Made by a program: the position numbers and the translations under genes. A stretch of 10,660 bases of DNA, taken from contig JBBRWW010000099.1 in NCBI GenBank assembly GCA_038248955.1, positions 1 through 10,660 on the forward strand. Direction: 5' to 3'. The notes under the pieces are model-generated. The model was not told the DNA's origin. It saw only the letters and a list, made by a program, of their open reading frames with translations, and made no database searches. Positions 7,446 to 10,660 of this stretch are shown one piece after another; position 1 is the first letter of the stretch, and the number at the start of each line of letters is the position of its first letter. Source of the stretch: Lysobacter_K sp038248955. GTDB taxonomy: Bacteria > Pseudomonadota > Gammaproteobacteria > Xanthomonadales > Xanthomonadaceae.

Positions 7446-8189
7446 ATGAATTTCGATCCAACCAACGCCGCCACGCCCATGTCCGCGCCCATGTCCGCGC
7501 CGATGCCAGTCCGGCGCATTCGCGCTCGGTGCCTGCTCGCCCTGTCGCTGGCGCTGGCCCTGTCGGCGACGACCGCATTCGCCGCCGACCGCGACATCAG
7601 CAAGGTCAATGGCAGCATCACCGTCGACGCCGGACAGCAAGCCGGTGACCTCGGGACCGTCAACGGCAGTATCGTCATCGGCGCCGGCGCCCGGGTGTCC
7701 GCTGCCGAGACCGTCAACGGCAGCATCCGCGTGTCGGAAGACGTCAATGCCAGGGGCTTGTCCACGGTCAACGGCAGCATTCGCATCGCCACCAAAGTCG
7801 TGGTCGGCAGCGACGTCAGCACGGTGAACGGCAGCATCTTCGTTGACCGTGGCGGCCGCATCGGCGGCGGCATCGAGACCGTCAACGGCGCAATCGGCCT
7901 GATCGACACCGAGGTGGGCGGCGGCATCCAGACGGTCAGCGGCGACCTCACGGTGGGCGTCGGGTCGCATGTCAGTGGCGGCATCCATTACGCGAAGCCG
8001 GGCAAGCGATGGATTTCCATCGGCAAGCCCAAGCCGCCGCGCGTGGTCATCGGCCCCAACGCGCGGGTCGATGGTCCGTTGCTGTTCGAACGCGAGGTCG
8101 AACTGTACGTGCACGGCACGGCCAAAATTGGCGCCATCACCGGCGCAACCGCGATCCGTTATGACGGCCCCACGCCTCCGGCACGCTGA
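7446..8189 (+). CDS. Exported VNGSI-repeat protein, probable beta-solenoid
   Basis: This is a 247-residue protein of unknown function. A start at 7446 has GGAAG eight bases upstream (7433-7437); the in-frame ATG at 7431 has none. Residues 1-22 are polar with MSAPMSAPMP. A basic stretch (RRIRAR) and a hydrophobic core then end at TTAFA/ADRD near residue 46, so it looks secreted to the periplasm or beyond. Seven repeats follow from residue 54, each centred on (T)VNGSI or a variant (last two VNGAI, VSGDL), with a period of 18-19 residues and hydrophobic alternation after each, as in a right-handed beta-helix. The C-terminal part (VVIGPNARVDG, VELYVHGTAKIG) has the same alternating look. Bactofilins and DUF4097-type proteins have similar periodic folds, but I see no firm family assignment. 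It is divergent from gpmI. Confidence 0.85.
   Translation: MNFDPTNAATPMSAPMSAPMPVRRIRARCLLALSLALALSATTAFAADRDISKVNGSITVDAGQQAGDLGTVNGSIVIGAGARVSAAETVNGSIRVSEDVNARGLSTVNGSIRIATKVVVGSDVSTVNGSIFVDRGGRIGGGIETVNGAIGLIDTEVGGGIQTVSGDLTVGVGSHVSGGIHYAKPGKRWISIGKPKPPRVVIGPNARVDGPLLFEREVELYVHGTAKIGAITGATAIRYDGPTPPAR
7605..7949 (+). repeat. Seven coding repeats of 54-57 bp (VNGSI units)
   Basis: Repeat units begin at 7605, 7659, 7713, 7767, 7824, 7881 and 7935, so spacings are 54, 54, 54, 57, 57 and 54 bases. The core GTCAACGGCAGCAT is nearly identical in the middle copies, while the rest of each unit differs. This suggests old duplication with selection on the core. Confidence 0.9.
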
Positions 8190-8210
8190 CGCCACGACGC
8201 AGGACTGCTG

Positions 8211-8242
8211 CCCCGCGCCGCGCGACCCGCTGCGGCGCGGGG
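8211..8242 (+). terminator. Strong GC hairpin after the VNGSI-repeat gene, no T-tract
   Basis: CCCCGCGCCGC (8211-8221) and GCGGCGCGGGG (8232-8242) form a perfect 11-bp stem with a 10-base loop, 21 bases after the stop codon. No run of T follows, so intrinsic termination is uncertain; RNA 3'-end protection is an alternative. Confidence 0.5.
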
Positions 8243-8263
8243 GATGACTCCCGGCCCGGCTCG

Positions 8264-8287
8264 CCACAGCCACAGCCACAGCCACGG
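8264..8287. repeat. CCACAG hexanucleotide tandem repeat
   Basis: Three exact CCACAG copies and one CCACGG copy lie in tandem in the 234-base gap between the VNGSI-repeat gene and the MAPEG gene. No function is apparent. The rest of that gap shows no gene or tRNA. Confidence 0.7.
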
Positions 8288-8423
8288 CATTGCCCACCGC
8301 AAAGGCTCTGGCAATGCTGGCGTCAGGACGGCCCCGTAGTCGCGAAGTCCGCTCGCACGCCAGGGCCAACAGGACGGCCGCTTTCCGCTAGTCTTGCCGC
8401 TGCCAACCAACCGGGATATGACG

Positions 8424-8834
8424 ATGACGCTTGCGACTGCGTACTGGTGCGTGCTGATCGCGGCGCTGATGCCATACCTGTGGATCACCATTGCCAAGGC
8501 CGGCGGGCGGCGCTACGACAATCGCGACCCGCGTGGCTGGATGGCCGCCCAGGACAATACGCGCTCGATACGCGGCAATGCCGCACAACTGAACGCATTT
8601 GAAGCGTTCGCGCCGTTCGCGGCCGGGGTGATCATCGCGCAACTCGCCGGCGTGCCGGCCGACAGGATCGCGTTGCTGGCAATCGCCTTTGTCGTCCTGC
8701 GCATCCTGCACGGCGTGTTCTACCTCACCAATGTCCACGCATTGCGCAGCCTGGTGTGGTTTGGCGGATTGATCTGCGTGGTCACGTTGTTGGTCCAGGC
8801 GGCCCTCACGGTCGGGGGCAACGTGGCGGCGTGA
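8424..8834 (+). CDS. MAPEG family integral membrane protein
   Basis: This 136-residue inner-membrane protein has four predicted hydrophobic helices, near residues 3-22, 62-80, 85-105 and 110-128. The motif RGNAAQLNAFEAFAPFAAGV matches the MAPEG signature, in which Arg, Asn and Glu before helix two bind glutathione or lipid-like substrates in eukaryotic members. MAPEG stands for membrane-associated proteins in eicosanoid and glutathione metabolism; bacterial members of this short type are mostly uncharacterised. GGGA (8413-8416) is seven bases from the ATG at 8424, which I prefer over the ATG at 8418; the difference is two residues. The stop overlaps the next gene by four bases (GTGA), so the two are probably made together. 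Confidence 0.88.
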   Translation: MTLATAYWCVLIAALMPYLWITIAKAGGRRYDNRDPRGWMAAQDNTRSIRGNAAQLNAFEAFAPFAAGVIIAQLAGVPADRIALLAIAFVVLRILHGVFYLTNVHALRSLVWFGGLICVVTLLVQAALTVGGNVAA

Positions 8835-9610
8835 GCACTGGACGCTTTTTCCGGGGTGGCGGATTGCCCGACCGGGACGGGGGGCAGACCGCCGCCGATC
8901 TGCTCGGCACGCTGCGGCGCGAGGGATTCAGCTTCGTACCCGGCGCCGACATGCGGGTGTTGCTGGAGCAACACCGGCCACTGCTCGATTGGGATCGGTT
9001 CGCCGCCAGTTGGGACACACTGGGAGACGACACCTACCTGGCGAGCAAGGGGCGCCGACGAAAACGGCGCCATGCAGTGTTCACCGCGGCGCGGACCGGA
9101 CCGGTTCAGCGCGGCCCCCACCGTCCGCATTACCAAGCCCTTGAGCACAACCCATTGCAGGGAGATGTCGAGCGCTGGTTCGAGCCGGTCTCGCCTGAGG
9201 CTGCGACATCCGATACTCTCCAGGCAATCCTCGAATTCGGCCGCGATTTTTTCAATGCGCTCGCGCCTGGTGTTCCAGCCTGGCAAATCGAATTGCACCA
9301 GTTCCGCATCGAGGCCCGCGGCGGCGAACCGGGCGAACCCACCCCGGAAGGCGTCCACCGCGACGGCGTCGATTATGTGCTCGTGCTGCTGGTCACCCGC
9401 CGCAACATCGCCCAGGGAACTACGACGATCCATGCCGGCGACGGCTGCGAGATCGGCCACTTCACGCTTGCCACGCCACTGGACGCTGCACTGGTGGACG
9501 ATGCCAGGGTGCTGCACGGGGTGACGGCAGTAGTGCCGGTCGATGCCACACAACCGGCGTACCGGGACGTGCTGGTACTGACGTTCCGCGCGGAAAGTAA
9601 GTTTTCCTGA
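8831..9610 (+). CDS. 2OG-Fe(II) dioxygenase family protein
   Basis: This 259-residue soluble enzyme is likely to hydroxylate a small molecule using 2-oxoglutarate, oxygen and iron. The iron triad is clear: H176-R-D178 in EGVHRDGVDYV and H229 in DDARVLHGVTAV. R245 in YRDVLVLTFR sits where the co-substrate carboxylate is bound. These motifs resemble the 2OG-Fe_Oxy_2 family (PF10014), which includes bacterial L-isoleucine 4-hydroxylase; the true substrate here is unknown. Residues 74-81 form a strongly basic patch (GRRRKRRH). The GTG start at 8831 overlaps the MAPEG stop (GTGA). The frame is open further upstream, but only as an overlap with the MAPEG gene. No signal peptide is seen. It converges on the rRNA operon. 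Confidence 0.88.
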   Translation: MSTGRFFRGGGLPDRDGGQTAADLLGTLRREGFSFVPGADMRVLLEQHRPLLDWDRFAASWDTLGDDTYLASKGRRRKRRHAVFTAARTGPVQRGPHRPHYQALEHNPLQGDVERWFEPVSPEAATSDTLQAILEFGRDFFNALAPGVPAWQIELHQFRIEARGGEPGEPTPEGVHRDGVDYVLVLLVTRRNIAQGTTTIHAGDGCEIGHFTLATPLDAALVDDARVLHGVTAVVPVDATQPAYRDVLVLTFRAESKFS

Positions 9611-9619
9611 CCAACGATT

Positions 9620-9800
9620 CGGTCGGAACCAACGACGAACTGGTCGATGCGGCCGCACGGCAGCAGCGCAAAGTCGCTGTCACCTGGCGCGCCTGAGCAG
9701 CGACGCGCCACGGACGCTGTTAATGGGGTGGTCCCTGCTCACGTCGGCAAAGGAGTTGGGAGCCCATCGCGGTCGTTTCCCGGCGGTCGGAACCAACGAC
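9620..9800 (+). repeat. 17-bp direct repeat in the dioxygenase-rRNA gap
   Basis: CGGTCGGAACCAACGAC occurs at 9620-9636 and again at 9784-9800, 164 bases apart. The first copy is preceded by a second ACCAACGA at 9610-9617. The gap 9611-9997 holds no credible gene; the copies lie in different reading frames. I do not recognise a known repeat family. Confidence 0.75.
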
Positions 9801-9889
9801 CAAAGGATCGTCGAAGCCGATGCCACCGTCTTGTCCCAGCAGGGGTGCGCCGCATCGGGGCAGTTTGAGCGGCAATCTCATGGCCCCCT

Positions 9890-9904
9890 GTCCCCTGCGG
9901 GGAC
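9890..9904. repeat. Small perfect hairpin GTCCCC-TGC-GGGGAC
   Basis: A 6-bp perfect stem with a 3-base loop lies just before the 9-bp tandem repeat and overlaps its first two bases. No T-tract follows on either strand; it may be a weak terminator for the dioxygenase transcript. Confidence 0.35.
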
Positions 9905-9929
9905 TGCGGCGACTGCGGCGACTGCGGCG
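9903..9929. repeat. Three tandem copies of ACTGCGGCG
   Basis: Three exact 9-bp copies lie at 9903-9911, 9912-9920 and 9921-9929. On the opposite strand they would read as SPQ repeats in an 83-codon frame that has no other sign of being a gene. Confidence 0.85.
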
Positions 9930-9997
9930 AGATTCGCGCCGCGCCAGCGTCCTTACCGCCGAATTGGTAATTTTCCGGCATTATCGCCACGCAAAAA

Positions 9998-10026
9998 GAA
10001 ACCCCAGCCTTTTGGGCTGGGGTTTC
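9998..10026 (-). terminator. Rho-independent terminator of the rRNA operon
   Basis: GAAACCCCAGCC (9998-10009) and GGCTGGGGTTTC (10015-10026) form a perfect 12-bp stem with loop TTTTG. Read leftward, the stem runs into TTTCTTTTTG, a T-tract, so it terminates leftward transcription. It begins about 10 bases after the 3' end of 5S rRNA. Confidence 0.93.
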
Positions 10027-10036
10027 GGGGTAAAGC

Positions 10037-10152
10037 CCCTGGCGATGACCTACTCTTGCATGGCTTAGGCCACACTACCATCGGCGCGTGTGCGTTTCAC
10101 TTCCGAGTTCGGAAAGGGATCGGGTGGTTCCACACAGCTATGATCACCAGGG
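10037..10152 (-). rRNA. rrf: 5S ribosomal RNA
   Basis: Read leftward, the segment holds the conserved 5S signatures CCGAACTCGGAAGTGAAACG, GCGCCGATGGTAGTGTGG and AAGAGTAGG. Its ends pair (CCCTGG at 10152-10147 with CCAGGG at 10042-10037) as the terminal helix. The length of about 116 bases is normal; the true ends may lie one to three bases further out. It is the last gene of a leftward rRNA operon, followed directly by a strong terminator. Confidence 0.95.
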
Positions 10153-10326
10153 AGAGGGTGGAGGGTCGCATTACCCGGTGGGGCTCTGCGCGCACGCTCT
10201 CGCTCTGTTGCCGCGGAACAAACCATGGATCTGGTCTGCCGTTGGCGAATAAGTTGGGACGTAGCGAACTTTTTTGTTTCGAATGTCGTTCAACGTGTCG
10301 TTGAGACCAAAGCAACTTGAGGTTAT
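10153..10326 (-). other. 23S-5S intergenic spacer
   Basis: The spacer is about 174 bases and holds no tRNA. A small hairpin CAACG-TGT-CGTTG lies at 10291-10303 close to the 23S 3' end, in the region where processing stems normally form. It would be cut out by ribonucleases during rRNA maturation. Confidence 0.7.

Positions 10327-10660
<334 letters not shown>

Noticed and set aside
7605..7949. CRISPR-like regular spacing of repeats
   Set aside because: The repeats lie in frame in a coding sequence with 54-57 bp period, cores are short and imperfect, and no cas gene is near.
7319..7984. 222-codon upstream extension of the gpmI frame
   Set aside because: It runs antisense through the VNGSI-repeat gene, is Thr/Pro/Met-rich from the reversed repeats, and the mutase family starts at 7318.
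7374..8369. 331-codon leftward frame over the VNGSI-repeat gene
   Set aside because: Its AVDGxDAAAD-type repeats are simply the reverse reading of the VNGSI repeats; the sense strand has a signal peptide and ribosome site.
9601..9696. Short frame reading VFLTNDSVGTNDELVDAA after the dioxygenase
   Set aside because: Blocked upstream by TAA at 9598-9600, no good start codon, about 30 residues; considered as a gene remnant but unsupported.
9739..9990. 83-codon leftward frame with SPQ repeats
   Set aside because: Its repeat comes from the 9-bp tandem array; no supporting motif, and no convincing ribosome site.
9723..10304. 193-codon rightward frame from the gap through the 5S gene
   Set aside because: It crosses the rRNA terminator and the whole 5S rRNA in antisense; no domain and no ribosome site.

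Overview
The window is high-GC and looks like a chromosomal segment from a gammaproteobacterium of the Xanthomonadaceae/Lysobacteraceae (Lysobacter- or Luteimonas-like). This rests on base composition, the DUF1820 protein, the gpmI-envC-ctpA gene order, leaderless-type promoter architecture and the general look of the proteins. The genus call is inference. No integrase, insertion sequence or CRISPR array was seen.

Layout, left to right. Bases 1-42 are the last codons of a rightward gene, probably putA. It converges on a leftward FadL/OmpP1/TodX-family outer-membrane channel gene (247-1596), and a bidirectional hairpin terminator (193-224) separates the two. Divergent from the channel gene lies a rhomboid intramembrane protease (1851-2543), followed by a small DUF1820 protein (2586-2909) whose promoter suggests a leaderless mRNA. 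A leftward cluster follows: gpmI (7318-5744, glycolytic phosphoglycerate mutase), envC (5736-4459, catalytically degenerate LytM activator of cell-wall amidases) and ctpA (4331-2991, secreted S41 serine protease). EnvC and CtpA both act on peptidoglycan in the periplasm, and GpmI is the usual conserved neighbour.

Divergent from gpmI is an exported protein built from seven 18-19-residue repeats around VNGSI (7446-8189), probably a small beta-solenoid. Then come a MAPEG-family membrane protein (8424-8834) and a 2-oxoglutarate/Fe(II) dioxygenase (8831-9610), which overlap by four bases and are probably translationally coupled. About 390 bases without a credible gene follow, holding a 17-bp direct repeat and a 9-bp tandem repeat. 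The window ends in the 3' part of a leftward rRNA operon: terminator (9998-10026), 5S rRNA (about 10037-10152), a 174-base spacer without tRNA, and the last ~334 bases of 23S rRNA.

Most of the window is core-genome housekeeping. The least characterised parts are the VNGSI repeat protein and the MAPEG-dioxygenase pair. I did not find a clear multi-gene system that I would call new.
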